64,000 bases of DNA. Origin: Dinoroseobacter sp049800775 (GTDB taxonomy: Bacteria; Pseudomonadota; Alphaproteobacteria; Rhodobacterales; Rhodobacteraceae). The stretch covers positions 1 through 64,000 of the forward strand of contig NZ_JBNAFR010000013.1 in assembly GCF_049800775.1 (NCBI RefSeq). The letters are read 5' to 3'. The notes under the pieces are model-generated. The model made no database searches and had not been told where the DNA came from. It saw nothing but the letters and a program-made list of their open reading frames with translations. Shown here piece after piece: positions 43,256 through 53,149 of this stretch (its first letter is position 1; every line of letters begins with the position of its first letter). The position numbers and the translations under genes are program-made.

Positions 43256-44950
43256 TCACGCGATGATCTCGAACCGGGTGACGTCGACCATGCCGCGATC
43301 GGTGATCTTCAGCGCCGGGATCACCGGCAGGGCGAGGAAGGCCAGCTGCAGGAACGGCTCCTCCAGCGTGACGCCAAGGCTGCGGGCCGCTGCGCGCAAG
43401 CTTACCAACGCATCGCGCACCTCCTCGAAGGGGGCCTCGCTCATCAGACCGGCCACGGGCAGGGCAAGCTCGGCCAGCACCTCGCCCCCGGCGACCACCA
43501 CGAACCCGCCCTCGATCTCGGCCACCCGGTTTGTGGCAAGGGCGAGGTCGGCGTAATCGGCCCCGACGCAGACGATATTGTGGTGGTCATGGCAAACCGT
43601 CGAGGCAATCGCCCCTTTCTGCAGCCCGAACCCGCGCACGAAACCGGTGGCGATGTTGCCGTTCTTGCCGTGTCGCTCTACCACCGCGATCCGCATCAGG
43701 TCGCGCGCCGTATCGGGCAGCTTGTCGCCATCGCGGATCGGGATCACCTCGCGCAGATGCTCGGTCAGGATCTTGCCCTCGAGGATCCCGATCACATCCG
43801 TCTCTTCCCGGTTGCCCCCGGCGCGGAACGCCTCGGCGGTGACACGCGGCGCATGGACCGAAGCACGGCCCACGGCCGGGATTTCCTTTCGCGCGGCAAA
43901 GGCGTCCGCATCCACACGCACCCCACCACAGAACACCAGCTCTGCCCGGCAATCCTCCAGCGAGGGCAGGACTACGATATCGGCGCGCAGGCCCGGCGCG
44001 ATCAGCCCGCGATCCTTGAGCCCGAACGCCTCCGCCGCCGACAAAGACGCCGCGCGATAGACCGCGAGCGGCGGCACGCCCCGGGCGATCAGCGTGCGGA
44101 TCATGTAGTCCAGATGGCCATGCTCGGCGATGTCGAGCGGATTGCGGTCATCGGTGCACAGGCACATATAGGGCGCGGTCCGCTCGGTCAGGAGCGGGGC
44201 GAGGGCCTCGAGATCCTTGCTGACAGAGCCTTCGCGGATCAGGACCCGCATCCCCTTTTGCAGCTTCTCGCGCGCCTCCTCGGCGCTGGTCGCCTCATGC
44301 TCGGTGCGGATCCCGGCGGCCACATAGGCGTTCAGGTCCTTGCCCGACAGAAGCGGGCAATGCCCGTCGATATGGCCCCCTTCAAACGCCTCGAGCTTGG
44401 CCATCACCCCGGCATCGCGGTAGATCACGCCGGGATAGTTCATGAACTCGGCCAGACCGATCCCCGAGGGATGCCCGCGCAGGGGGGCGAGATCCGCGGC
44501 CTCGATCCGGGCGCCGGCGGTTTCCATATCCGTGGAGGGCACGCAGGAGCTGAGCTGCACCTTGATGTCGAGCACCGTGCGTTCGCTGGCCTCTTGGAAA
44601 TAGCGGATGCCGTCCGGGCCGATCACATTGGCAATCTCATGGGGGTCGCAGATCGCCGTGGTCACCCCGCGCGGGGTCACGCAGCGGTCGAACTCGAACG
44701 GGGTGACCAGCGAGCTTTCGATATGCAGATGGGTGTCGATGAAGCCGGGCACGAGGGTCAGCCCGCTGACATCCACCACCTCGCGGCCCTCATAGTCGGC
44801 GCCGGTGCCGACGATGCGGTCGCCGCAGATCGCCACATCGCCCGCAATCAGGTCCCCGGTCACCAGATCGAGCACCTGTCCCCCGCGCAGGACCAGATCC
44901 GCAGGCGCATCGCCGCGCCCCTGAGCTATCCGTGATGCGAGGTCTGACAT
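43256..44950 (-). CDS. ade: Adenine deaminase
   Basis: A 564-residue amidohydrolase. Metal and active-site motifs: GFIDTHLHIESSLVTP, ICDPHEIANV, EGGHIDGHCPLLSGKDL, IRTEHEATS, CTDDRNPLDI. The C-terminal adenine-deaminase domain includes VCHDHHNIVCVG. It converts adenine to hypoxanthine and ammonia in purine salvage. The start MSDLASRIAQ at 44950 is chosen over an upstream ATG at 44986. Full length for the family. Confidence 0.92.
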   Translation of the reverse strand: MSDLASRIAQGRGDAPADLVLRGGQVLDLVTGDLIAGDVAICGDRIVGTGADYEGREVVDVSGLTLVPGFIDTHLHIESSLVTPFEFDRCVTPRGVTTAICDPHEIANVIGPDGIRYFQEASERTVLDIKVQLSSCVPSTDMETAGARIEAADLAPLRGHPSGIGLAEFMNYPGVIYRDAGVMAKLEAFEGGHIDGHCPLLSGKDLNAYVAAGIRTEHEATSAEEAREKLQKGMRVLIREGSVSKDLEALAPLLTERTAPYMCLCTDDRNPLDIAEHGHLDYMIRTLIARGVPPLAVYRAASLSAAEAFGLKDRGLIAPGLRADIVVLPSLEDCRAELVFCGGVRVDADAFAARKEIPAVGRASVHAPRVTAEAFRAGGNREETDVIGILEGKILTEHLREVIPIRDGDKLPDTARDLMRIAVVERHGKNGNIATGFVRGFGLQKGAIASTVCHDHHNIVCVGADYADLALATNRVAEIEGGFVVVAGGEVLAELALPVAGLMSEAPFEEVRDALVSLRAAARSLGVTLEEPFLQLAFLALPVIPALKITDRGMVDVTRFEIIA

Positions 44951-45042
44951 GGGCGCGCTCCTATCTGTTGTGCCAGCAGCAGACACGAGGCGCGCGCCCT
45001 GCGCAAGTTAGAGACGACGCAAACGGGACCCGGACCGGGGCG

Positions 45043-45924
45043 CTAGAGCAGGCTGTCGGGCATCTTCTGTTCAGCGGCGGTATTGGCGCGGCGGAATATC
45101 ATCGTCACGACGCTGGCCACGATGATGATGAAGAGCGAATAGAGCACCGGCACCGCCATCACCGCCTGCGCCTCAGTGCCCTCGAAGGTGAAGACGATGA
45201 TCGCCACGGCGAGCGGGCCGTTCTGGATCCCGGTCTCAAGCCCCACGGTGCGCGCATTGCGCGGATGCAGCTTTAGCGCCCGGGCAAACCCGTAGCCGAT
45301 GGTGATCCCCACGGCCCCGAGCCCGATCGCCGCCAGATAGGTCGCGCCAGAGGTCTCGAGCAGGAATTGCCAGTTCCGGGGGATCCAGCTCACCATCAGA
45401 AATGCGATGAAGAAGAGCGCAAGCGCCGAGCCAAAGAACTCGGTCACGGCCCCCACATTGGCATTCATCTTGCGCAGGACCATCCCGATCCCCACGGGCA
45501 CCAGCAGCAAGACCAGCGTCACGATGATGTTTTCGCGCGGAATGCTCAGATCCAGCGCCGTGGCGTAAAGGACCAGCACCAGCGGGATCATGATCACCCC
45601 GGTCACCGTCGAGGTCACCGTCATCAGAACCGAGAGCGCGAGGTTCCCCTTGGAGAAATAGGTGAAGATGTTCGAGGTCGTGCCCCCGGGCATGCAGGCC
45701 ATGATCAGAATGCCGATGGCAATCGTCTCGGGCACGGTCAGCAGGGTGGCCAGCAAAAACCCGATGAAGGGCATGAACCCGTATTGCGAGATCACCCCGA
45801 TCGCGAGCCCGTAGGGCCGCCGCAGGGCGAGGTAGAAGTCACGCGGGGTGAGCGATGCGCCCATGCCCAGCATGATCACGAAGATCATCAGCGCCAGCAG
45901 CGCCTGTTCAAAGGCTCCGACCAT
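45043..45924 (-). CDS. BASS-family (bile acid:sodium symporter-like) transporter
   Basis: A 293-residue protein with eight to ten membrane segments (MIFVIMLGMGASLTPRDF, IAIGILIMACMPGGTTSNIF, NIIVTLVLLLVPVGIGMVLR). The crossover motif ACMPGGTTSNIFTYFSKGN, with GLETGIQNGPLAVAI, marks the sodium/anion site of this family. It starts 2 nt after the acyl-CoA ligase gene, so the two are coupled. That suggests uptake of an organic anion which the ligase then activates (inference). Confidence 0.85.
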   Translation of the reverse strand: MVGAFEQALLALMIFVIMLGMGASLTPRDFYLALRRPYGLAIGVISQYGFMPFIGFLLATLLTVPETIAIGILIMACMPGGTTSNIFTYFSKGNLALSVLMTVTSTVTGVIMIPLVLVLYATALDLSIPRENIIVTLVLLLVPVGIGMVLRKMNANVGAVTEFFGSALALFFIAFLMVSWIPRNWQFLLETSGATYLAAIGLGAVGITIGYGFARALKLHPRNARTVGLETGIQNGPLAVAIIVFTFEGTEAQAVMAVPVLYSLFIIIVASVVTMIFRRANTAAEQKMPDSLL

Positions 45925-45926
45925 GC

Positions 45927-47648
45927 TCAGACCTCCCCTGTCTGCGCGAGGTCCTCGGCGCGCAGGTCTTTCCGCAGGATCTTGCCCACATTGGATTTCG
46001 GCAGCTCATCGCGGAAAGCCACCCGCTTGGGCACCTTGTAGGCGGTCAGATGCGCCTTGCAATGGGTCCGCAGCTCTGCCTCGGTCAGGCCGGGGTCGCG
46101 CTTGACCACAAAGGCCTTCACCGCCTCGCCAGTGCCTGCGTCCGGCACGCCGACCACCGCGACCTCATCCACGCCCGGATGGGTGGCGAGGCAATCCTCG
46201 ATCTCGTTGGGATAGACGTTGAAGCCCGAGACGACGACCATGTCCTTCTTGCGATCCACGATGTGGAAATAACCATCCTCGTCCATCACGCCGATATCCC
46301 CGGTCAGGAACCAGCCGTTCTTCATGACCTTCGCGGTCTCCTCGGGTTTCTGCCAGTAGCCGGCCATGACCTGTGGACCCCTGGCGGCGATCTCGCCGCG
46401 CGCGCCCTGGGCCACGGGCATGCCCTCTTCGTCGAGGCAGGCGAGCTCCGTCGAGGGCAGAGGCACCCCGATGGAGCCGGGCCGCGTCTTGTTCAGCGGC
46501 TCGAAGGTCAGCACCGGTGAGGTCTCGGTCAGGCCATAGCCCTGCAACACCTGCGCCCCGGTCACCTCCTGCCAGCGCTCGGCCACGGAGGATTGCAGCG
46601 CCATGCCCCCGGCGGAGGCGAATTTCAGGTGTTTGGGCGGGCTGTCGCTGAACCAGACCTCGTTCATCAACCCGTTGAAGAGCGTGTTCACCCCGCTCAT
46701 CCAAGTGATCTTGTAGTTCTCGAAGGCGCGTTTGAGGTTCGCCAACGGGCGCGGCGAGGGGATCAGGATGTTCCGCGCGCCCAACCAGTAGAAGCCCAGC
46801 AGGTTCACCGTGAAGGCAAAGATATGGTACATGGGCAGAGCGGTCAGCGCGACCTCCTTGCCCTTTTCCATCCCCTCGATCAGCTCCATCACCTGTTCCA
46901 TGTTCAGGATCAGGTTGGCATGGGTCAGCATCGCGCCCTTCGAGACCCCTGTGGTCCCGCCGGTATATTGCAGGCAGGCGACATCCTCGGGGGATACCGA
47001 CTGGCGATAGCTGTCCACCGCGATCTTTTCCGCATCCGCATGGAGCCGCCCGACCTGCAGGGCATCGGGCAGGCAGATATGGGGGACCTCCACCGGCTTC
47101 ACGGACCGGTCCCAGTATTTCTGCACCAGCCCGACGATCCCGCGGGGCAGGGCGGGCAGGAACTCTGCCACTCGGGTGACGATGATGTTCGGGATCGGAT
47201 GGCCCCGGGTCGCCTCGGGGATCTTGTCTGCGAACATATCCACGATGACCAGCGCATGGGGCTCAGCATCGGCGAACTGGCGGGCCATTTCCTCGGCGGT
47301 GTAGAGCGGATTGACATTCACCAGCACGCAGCCCGCCTTCAGGATCCCGAAGGCGGCGATGGGAAAGCTCAACCCGTTGGGCATCTGCACCGCCACCCGG
47401 TCGCCCTTGTTGAGCCCGGCCACCTCGCGCAGATAGACCGCAAAGGCGTCGGACATCTCGTCCACTTCGCGAAAGCTGAGCGTGCCGTTCATGCCATTGG
47501 GCAGGCAGGTGGTGAAGGCGGGCGCGGCCCCGAAACTGTGCGACACCGCGCTGATCATGTCGCCCACGGTGCGGTAAGCGGGCGTGTCGATCTCGGCCCG
47601 CATGTCAGGTCCGTAGAACGCGGTCCATGGTCGGTCTGCCTCTGTCAT
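45927..47648 (-). CDS. Long-chain fatty acid-CoA ligase-like AMP-binding enzyme
   Basis: A 573-residue adenylate-forming ligase. P-loop-like YTGGTTGVSKGAMLTHANLI; QGYGLTETSPVLTF; WFLTGDIGVMDEDGYFHIVD; VVSGFNVYPNEIEDCLATHP; and the catalytic Lys in PKSNVGKILRKDL. Forms acyl-AMP then acyl-CoA. The start MTEADRPWTAFYGPD at 47648 follows GGGAGGGG. Immediately upstream of the BASS transporter. FadD-like but chain-length specificity cannot be read. Confidence 0.9.
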   Translation of the reverse strand: MTEADRPWTAFYGPDMRAEIDTPAYRTVGDMISAVSHSFGAAPAFTTCLPNGMNGTLSFREVDEMSDAFAVYLREVAGLNKGDRVAVQMPNGLSFPIAAFGILKAGCVLVNVNPLYTAEEMARQFADAEPHALVIVDMFADKIPEATRGHPIPNIIVTRVAEFLPALPRGIVGLVQKYWDRSVKPVEVPHICLPDALQVGRLHADAEKIAVDSYRQSVSPEDVACLQYTGGTTGVSKGAMLTHANLILNMEQVMELIEGMEKGKEVALTALPMYHIFAFTVNLLGFYWLGARNILIPSPRPLANLKRAFENYKITWMSGVNTLFNGLMNEVWFSDSPPKHLKFASAGGMALQSSVAERWQEVTGAQVLQGYGLTETSPVLTFEPLNKTRPGSIGVPLPSTELACLDEEGMPVAQGARGEIAARGPQVMAGYWQKPEETAKVMKNGWFLTGDIGVMDEDGYFHIVDRKKDMVVVSGFNVYPNEIEDCLATHPGVDEVAVVGVPDAGTGEAVKAFVVKRDPGLTEAELRTHCKAHLTAYKVPKRVAFRDELPKSNVGKILRKDLRAEDLAQTGEV

Positions 47649-47768
47649 TCTGCCCCTCCCGCAAAACCTGTTCCCCTGATGTAGGGGGTATATCATCCGG
47701 ATCGACCGGAAGCCTGCTTTTTCATGGGTTTGGCGGCGCATCTTTCCGCGCGCCGCCCGACCCGGGTC

Positions 47769-49724
47769 TCAGGGCAGCGGCACGTTCAGCACCTGCCCAA
47801 AGAGCAGCGTCACCGCCAGGATCGTGCCCACTACCCCGGCCAGCAGCAAGGCCCACCCCCTGGGCGTGAAGGCGTCATGCTGGGCGGGGATGATCAGCGC
47901 GGCCCCCAGCAGGACCGCCGCAAGCTCGAACCCCAGCAGCGGGATCAACGCCACCGCCCCCAGCATCAAAAGCGGTACCGCGACCATTCGGGTGCGCGTG
48001 CCCTCGATCGGGGTCTCGGTCACCTGCCGCGTCGCGATCAGCTGCACGACCGCCAGGATCGTCAGGCAGAGCATGCCGATGGCGATGGTGCGCGGGAAGA
48101 CCGCCGCATCCTGGTTGAGCCCCGCCGACTGCACGATCACGACCAGGGCCACCGCGCCGAACACGGCAAAGGCGATCAGGTCACGGGTGATGGCGGCGCG
48201 GCTCGCCGGGGGCAACGCCTCGGATGGGCGGCCCGGACGGCGGCTCAGGACGCTGCGGATCCGGGGCCAGAACGGATAGAGGAAGCTCACCAGCGTCAGC
48301 GCGATGATCACCATCGACAGGGGCCGGCCAAAGAACTGTCCCGGCAAATCACCAATCGCATCGCCGATGGTCCAGCTCTGGACAAAGCCCTGCTCGGCGA
48401 TCCGCCCAAGGATCAGGCCCAGCACGATGGGCGAGGGGGAGAAGCCGCGCTTGGCCGCAACCCAGCCGATCACGCCGAGCACGATCATGATCACGATATC
48501 CGAGACCGAGTTGCGGATCGCGAAGGACCCGATCACGGTCATGAAGGCGACGATGGGCACGAGGGCCGCCTTGGGCGCGCGCACGATGGCCCCATAGGCG
48601 AACCGCCCGATCAAAAGGCCCACGGGCAGCATCAGGACCGTCGCCAGCAGTAGGCCGAAGATGAAGGTGTAGACGATATCCGCTCCTTGGGTGAAGAGCG
48701 TCGGACCGGTCCGCACCCCCTGCACCAGAAGCGCGCCGAGGATCACCGCATCGGGCGGAGTGCCCGGAATGCCCAGCACGAGGGTCGGGATGAACCCGCC
48801 GCCCACGGTGGCATTGTTCGCGGATTCTGTGGCGATGATGCCGCCGGGATTACCCTCGCCGTATTTCTCCTCGCCCTTGCCGACCCGGCGGGCCTCGGAA
48901 TAGGCCACGAGCCCGGCGATGGAGCCGCCCGCCCCGGGCAGGGCGCCGACCATCGTGCCGATGACCGAGCTGCGCAGCACGTTGAACTTGTTCTTCATCA
49001 GCGTCCCGATCGCCTCGGGCAGGCGGAAGCCGCGGGTCTGTTCCGGGGCGGCCAGATGGCGGTTCGGCGTGGCCACCAGATCGATCAGCACCGGGATGCA
49101 GTAGAGTCCGATCAGGGCCGAGACCGTATCAATGCCGCCGAGCAAGGTGTTGGATCCAAAGGTGAACCGGACCTCGGCGCTCGTCTCCGACACGCCGATC
49201 ATCGCAATCAGCAGGCCGAAACAGGCGCCGATCATCCCCTTGACGAAGTCGCCGGTGGACAGGGCCGCGATCATCGACAGGCCAAAGATCGCCAGCCAGA
49301 AATACTCCACCGGCCCAAAGGCCAGCGCGGCCTTGGCCAAGGGCGGCGACAGCAGCAGAAGCGCCAGCGCCCCCACCAGACCGCCCACGACCGAAGCGAG
49401 GCAGGCGGTGGATATCGCAAGGTCTCCATCTCCGCGCTTGGCCATGGGATAGCCGTCAAAGGTGGTGGCAATGGCCGAGGGCGTGCCCGGCGTGTTCAGC
49501 AGGATCGCCGCATAGGCCCCGCCATAAATCGCGCCCGTATAGATGGCCCCCATCAGGATCAGCGCGCTGTCGGGGGACATGGTGAAGGTCAGCGGTACCA
49601 GCACCGCCACGGCCATGGTCGCCGTCAGGCCCGGGATCGAGCCAATGATCGTGCCCGCCGCCACGCCGAACACGGCCAGCATCAGGTTCAGGGGCGTCAG
49701 CGCCGACGCGATATACTCGAGCAT
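47769..49724 (-). CDS. TctA-TctB fusion permease of a tripartite tricarboxylate transporter
   Basis: A 651-residue protein. Residues 1-500 are the large TctA permease (LGTIIGSIPGLTATMAVAVL-like start VAAGTIIGSIPGLTATM, then AILLNTPGTPSAIATTFDGY and LGIPGTPPDAVILGALL). The last 140 residues (DLIAFAVFGAVALVVIVQSA, MVAVPLLMLGAVALIPLLGF, and the final GTILAVTLLFGQVLNVPLP) look like the small TctB subunit. TctA is normally about 500 residues and TctB a separate gene; no separate tctB is found here. The start MLEYIASALTPLN is at 49724. TctC lies upstream. Confidence 0.82.
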   Translation of the reverse strand: MLEYIASALTPLNLMLAVFGVAAGTIIGSIPGLTATMAVAVLVPLTFTMSPDSALILMGAIYTGAIYGGAYAAILLNTPGTPSAIATTFDGYPMAKRGDGDLAISTACLASVVGGLVGALALLLLSPPLAKAALAFGPVEYFWLAIFGLSMIAALSTGDFVKGMIGACFGLLIAMIGVSETSAEVRFTFGSNTLLGGIDTVSALIGLYCIPVLIDLVATPNRHLAAPEQTRGFRLPEAIGTLMKNKFNVLRSSVIGTMVGALPGAGGSIAGLVAYSEARRVGKGEEKYGEGNPGGIIATESANNATVGGGFIPTLVLGIPGTPPDAVILGALLVQGVRTGPTLFTQGADIVYTFIFGLLLATVLMLPVGLLIGRFAYGAIVRAPKAALVPIVAFMTVIGSFAIRNSVSDIVIMIVLGVIGWVAAKRGFSPSPIVLGLILGRIAEQGFVQSWTIGDAIGDLPGQFFGRPLSMVIIALTLVSFLYPFWPRIRSVLSRRPGRPSEALPPASRAAITRDLIAFAVFGAVALVVIVQSAGLNQDAAVFPRTIAIGMLCLTILAVVQLIATRQVTETPIEGTRTRMVAVPLLMLGAVALIPLLGFELAAVLLGAALIIPAQHDAFTPRGWALLLAGVVGTILAVTLLFGQVLNVPLP

Positions 49725-49818
49725 CCGGGGTCTCCTGATCCGGGCATGGCATGGCCCGGACCGCAACAGGGAAGCGCGCGCAAGAAGCCTCGCGCGCGCC
49801 TGTCAGTCAGCGTGTCGG

Positions 49819-50769
49819 TTACTCGATGATGCCGGCCGCCTTGGCCGCATCGATATAGCCCGAGGCCTTTTCGGCCATGAACGCATCCATGTCCGGGCCA
49901 TAACCCACATCCACGAGGGCAAAGCCGCCATCGATCATCTGCTTCTGGAAATCCGCATCCGCGTTGATCGCGGCAATGGCCTCCGAGACCTGCATGCGGG
50001 TCTCATCGCTGGCCGAGCTCGGCACGGCGATGCCGCGATAGGCGCCCGAGACCATGTCAAAGCCCAGCTCGCGGAAGGTCGGCACATCCGGGAAGGCCGG
50101 GTGACGGTCTTCCATGGCCACGGCCAGCATACGGACCGCATCACCCTGGGCCGCGCCCACGGTGGTATAGCCCCAGGCCGCCCGGACCTGATCGCCAAGC
50201 AGGGCCGTGACGGATGCGCCCGTGCCCTTGAAGGCCACATAGGTGGATTCGATGCCCGCCAGCTTGTCGAACTGCACCTGAGCGAGATGGTTCGCCGTGC
50301 CTTTGCCCGAGCCCGAGAAGATCACCTTGCGCGGGTTGGCTTTGGCGTCATCGATCAGATCCTGCAGGGACATGAAGGGGCTGTCTGCCTTCACCACGAT
50401 CGCATCCGGCGTGTAGTGGAACCAGTAGACCGAGGTGATGTCCTCGGTGGTGAAGCCCACATCGCCTTGCTGCGGCTTGATCACGATATGGGGCAGGTTC
50501 ACGCCCATGATCTTGGTGCCGTCCGAGGCCATCCCGTTGAGCTGGGACCAGCCCACAGCGCCACCGCCACCGGGCTGGTAGGACACGACCAGCTGCTCGC
50601 CAAAGAGCTTTTCGAAGAAGGGCTGCTGGAAGCGCGCGGTGATGTCGCTCTCGCCGCCGGGGCCGAAGGGGATGATATAGTCGACGCTGGATTTCGGGAA
50701 GTCTTCGGCGCTGGCGACGCCCGCCATCGCGGTCATCGCGGCGGCCATCATGAAGGTCTTGAAGATCAT
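49819..50769 (-). CDS. TctC/Bug-family periplasmic solute-binding protein
   Basis: A 316-residue protein with signal peptide MIFKTFMMAAAMTAMAGVAS (AxA site). Bug-family blocks: DYIIPFGPGGESDITARFQQ, VVSYQPGGGGAVGW, VIFSGSGKGTANHLAQVQ, and YVAFKGTGASVTALLGDQV. It is the extracytoplasmic receptor for the TctAB permease 94 nt downstream. The ATG follows GAGGAG. Ligand is probably a carboxylate; the neighbouring hydroxyacid dehydrogenase suggests a hydroxy or sulfo acid. Confidence 0.9.
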   Translation of the reverse strand: MIFKTFMMAAAMTAMAGVASAEDFPKSSVDYIIPFGPGGESDITARFQQPFFEKLFGEQLVVSYQPGGGGAVGWSQLNGMASDGTKIMGVNLPHIVIKPQQGDVGFTTEDITSVYWFHYTPDAIVVKADSPFMSLQDLIDDAKANPRKVIFSGSGKGTANHLAQVQFDKLAGIESTYVAFKGTGASVTALLGDQVRAAWGYTTVGAAQGDAVRMLAVAMEDRHPAFPDVPTFRELGFDMVSGAYRGIAVPSSASDETRMQVSEAIAAINADADFQKQMIDGGFALVDVGYGPDMDAFMAEKASGYIDAAKAAGIIE

Positions 50770-50904
50770 AGGGTTTCTCCTCCTCTGTGTGATCTTTGGG
50801 GTGCCCGGATCCGGGCTGCGGCCCCGGCTTATCTGCCGAGTGCCACCAATGGGGTTAGGGGGCCTTGGGTCTGTCCTTTGCTGGGGCGCGCACGGGGCGG
50901 GGCG

Positions 50905-51840
50905 TCATGCCACCGGCTCCGTCAGGGCGCGGTCCACGTTTTCGACGGTGATCCGGCTGACGCGGATATTGGCCTCGGCGGTCACCCCCGCGATATGGGG
51001 TGTGAGGATCAGGTTGGGCACATCTGCAAAGCGCGCGCCGGCATTGGCGTCCAGCGGTTCGGCGGCGAACACATCGAGCGCCGCGCCCCCGAGATGACCC
51101 GTCCGCAGAGCATCGCAAAGAGCGTCCTCATCGATGATCCCGCCGCGCGAGGTGTTGATCACGATCGCACCGGGCTTGAGCTTGGCCAAGGCGGCGGCAT
51201 CCAGCAGACCGGCGGTTTCCGGCGTCAGGGGCACATGGAGGCTCAGGATATCCGCCTCCCGCAGCAGCTTCTCTCGCGAGAGACGCTGGACGTCCCGCCA
51301 GGCGGGATGGTCCGGCGGCAGATGCGGATCAGCGGCCATGACGCGCAGGCCCAGCGGGGCTGCCAGCCCCGCCACCGCCTGGGCAATCGCGCCGAAACCC
51401 AGCAGGCCCAGGGATCGCCCGGCGATCTCGCCGCCCTGGCCCAGTGTGCCCCGGGGCCAGTCGCCCGCGATCATCCCCTGGGTCGCGGCATAGGCCCCGC
51501 GGCTCAAGCTGAAGGCCGTTCCGATCACGTATTCCGCCACCGAGCGCGTATTGGCCCCGGTCGCGGGGTGCACGGCGATCCCGCGCGCGGCGCACCCGGC
51601 CATGTCGATATTGTCGAGCCCCACGCCCAACCGCCCCACGACGCGCAGTCCGGGGGCCGCGGCCAGCAGCTCGGCATCGACCTGGGTCCGGTTGCGCACG
51701 ATCAGCGCCTCTGCCCCAGAGGCGGCAGCCAAGAGGGCCGCGCGGTCCTCGACCAGCTCGGGTGCGTAGCGCACATCGATCCCGGCGCTGAACCCTGTCA
51801 GCGCGTCCGTGTCCATGAACTCGGTGATCACAACTTTCAT
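50905..51840 (-). CDS. D-2-hydroxyacid dehydrogenase family protein (sulfolactate dehydrogenase-like)
   Basis: A 311-residue NAD-dependent dehydrogenase. IVRNRTQVDAELLAAAPGLR and GVGLDNIDMAGC in the substrate domain; NAD motif GLLGFGAIAQAVAG; catalytic Arg in VINTSRGGIIDEDAL and His in LTPHIAGVTAEANIRVS. The pattern EFMDTDALTGF at the start and PHIAGVTAE at the end recall (S)-sulfolactate dehydrogenase SlcC and 3-phosphoglycerate dehydrogenase homologues. It lies 135 nt upstream of tctC on the same strand, so substrate uptake and first oxidation may be linked (inference). Confidence 0.82.
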   Translation of the reverse strand: MKVVITEFMDTDALTGFSAGIDVRYAPELVEDRAALLAAASGAEALIVRNRTQVDAELLAAAPGLRVVGRLGVGLDNIDMAGCAARGIAVHPATGANTRSVAEYVIGTAFSLSRGAYAATQGMIAGDWPRGTLGQGGEIAGRSLGLLGFGAIAQAVAGLAAPLGLRVMAADPHLPPDHPAWRDVQRLSREKLLREADILSLHVPLTPETAGLLDAAALAKLKPGAIVINTSRGGIIDEDALCDALRTGHLGGAALDVFAAEPLDANAGARFADVPNLILTPHIAGVTAEANIRVSRITVENVDRALTEPVA

Positions 51841-51988
51841 GCGGGTGCCCCCCCTCCCAAGGCGGCCTGCGGTGGTCCGGCGGAGCGGTCGGGTGTCCGC
51901 CGCTCTCTGTCATTCGCACCAAGTATGCACGTTTGTCGCAGGCCCGCCAGCCCCCATGTAAGCCCTTACATCGCGTATTTTTCGTGCT

Positions 51989-53134
51989 TTAGCCCAAAGC
52001 CTGATCGAGATCGCGCCACAGATCTTCGGGCGCTTCGATTCCCACCGAGAGCCGGAGGAGGGTTTCGGGGATGCCGGTATTCGGCTCGATGCTCTGGCGG
52101 TGTTCCACAAGGCTTTCCACACCGCCGAGCGAGGTCGCGCGCTGGAACAGGCGAAGCCGTCCCGCCACGTCCAGCGCGTCCTGACGGCTGCCGCGCACGA
52201 GGACGGAGAGGAGCCCACCAAAGCCGCCGCGCATCTGGCCGACCGCGATATCATGGCCCCGGTGACCGGGCAGGCCGGGATAGAACACCTCCGTCACGCG
52301 GGCATCGGTGGCGAGCCGTTGGGCCAGATCCAAGGCGCTGGCGCTCATGCGCGCCACCCGCAAGGGCAGGGTGCGCATGCCCCGCAGCAACAGCCAGGCC
52401 TCGAACGGGCCGAGGATCGCGCCTGCGTCATGGCGGTCCATGGCGATGGCCTGCCATTGCGGATGCTCCGGGTCGCGGGTCACGAGCGCCCCGGCCAGCA
52501 CATCGGAATGCCCGTTGATGCCCTTCGTGGCCGAATGCATCACGAGATCCGCGCCCAGCGTCAGGGGCTGTGTCAGGACCGGCGTGCTGGCCGTGCTGTC
52601 CACCACCAACCGCGCGCCCGCGGCATGGGCGGCCTCAGCGGCGGCGCGGATATCCACGGTCTTGAGCCAGGGGTTGGACGGGGTTTCCACAAAGACGAGA
52701 TCCGGGTCATGGGCTGTGCAGGCGGCCTGCAGGGCCTGGGTGTCGGCGGCATCCACCTCCAGCAGGGACAGCCCGCGCCGGGCGCAGAAATCGCGCACCC
52801 ATTTCGTCGTGCCCCAGTAGATTCCCGACTGCAGGATCACCCGGGCCCCGCCGGGCAGGCTGCGAAACACCGCCGCAGTGGCCGCCATGCCCGAGGGGAA
52901 GGCGAGGGCCGCTTCCCCCTGTTCCAGCCGCGCGAGCAGGGTTTCGACCGCGCGGAGCGCCTCGCTGTCATCGCGGCTATAGATATTGGCCGGGTTGATC
53001 AGGTCGTAATTCGGATCGCGCAGAAAGGTCGTCGCGGGCTGGATCGGAGGCACGACCCCGGCCGAAGCCGTGTCGGTGGCACCACCGCCATGGGCGGCGA
53101 GGGTCGCGGGATCCAGATCGTCGGGCAGGGACAT
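51989..53134 (-). CDS. Cys/Met metabolism PLP enzyme (cystathionine gamma-synthase-like)
   Basis: A 381-residue fold-type I enzyme. The PLP Lys lies in LVMHSATKGINGHSDVLAGA; the N-terminal IYSRDDSEALRAVETLLARL and GEAALAFPSGMAATAAVF are family blocks; SLGGVESLVEHRQSIEP closes the active site. It starts 15 nt after the kinase-like gene, so it is probably in the acyl-CoA dehydrogenase operon, which is unusual. Possible activities are cystathionine gamma-synthase or a lyase. Confidence 0.88.
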   Translation of the reverse strand: MSLPDDLDPATLAAHGGGATDTASAGVVPPIQPATTFLRDPNYDLINPANIYSRDDSEALRAVETLLARLEQGEAALAFPSGMAATAAVFRSLPGGARVILQSGIYWGTTKWVRDFCARRGLSLLEVDAADTQALQAACTAHDPDLVFVETPSNPWLKTVDIRAAAEAAHAAGARLVVDSTASTPVLTQPLTLGADLVMHSATKGINGHSDVLAGALVTRDPEHPQWQAIAMDRHDAGAILGPFEAWLLLRGMRTLPLRVARMSASALDLAQRLATDARVTEVFYPGLPGHRGHDIAVGQMRGGFGGLLSVLVRGSRQDALDVAGRLRLFQRATSLGGVESLVEHRQSIEPNTGIPETLLRLSVGIEAPEDLWRDLDQALG

Positions 53135-53149
53135 GGGAGGGCTCCGGTC

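Noticed and set aside
43580..44935. A 451-codon plus-strand frame opposite adenine deaminase
   Set aside because: The adenine deaminase frame carries all catalytic motifs; the opposite frame has none.
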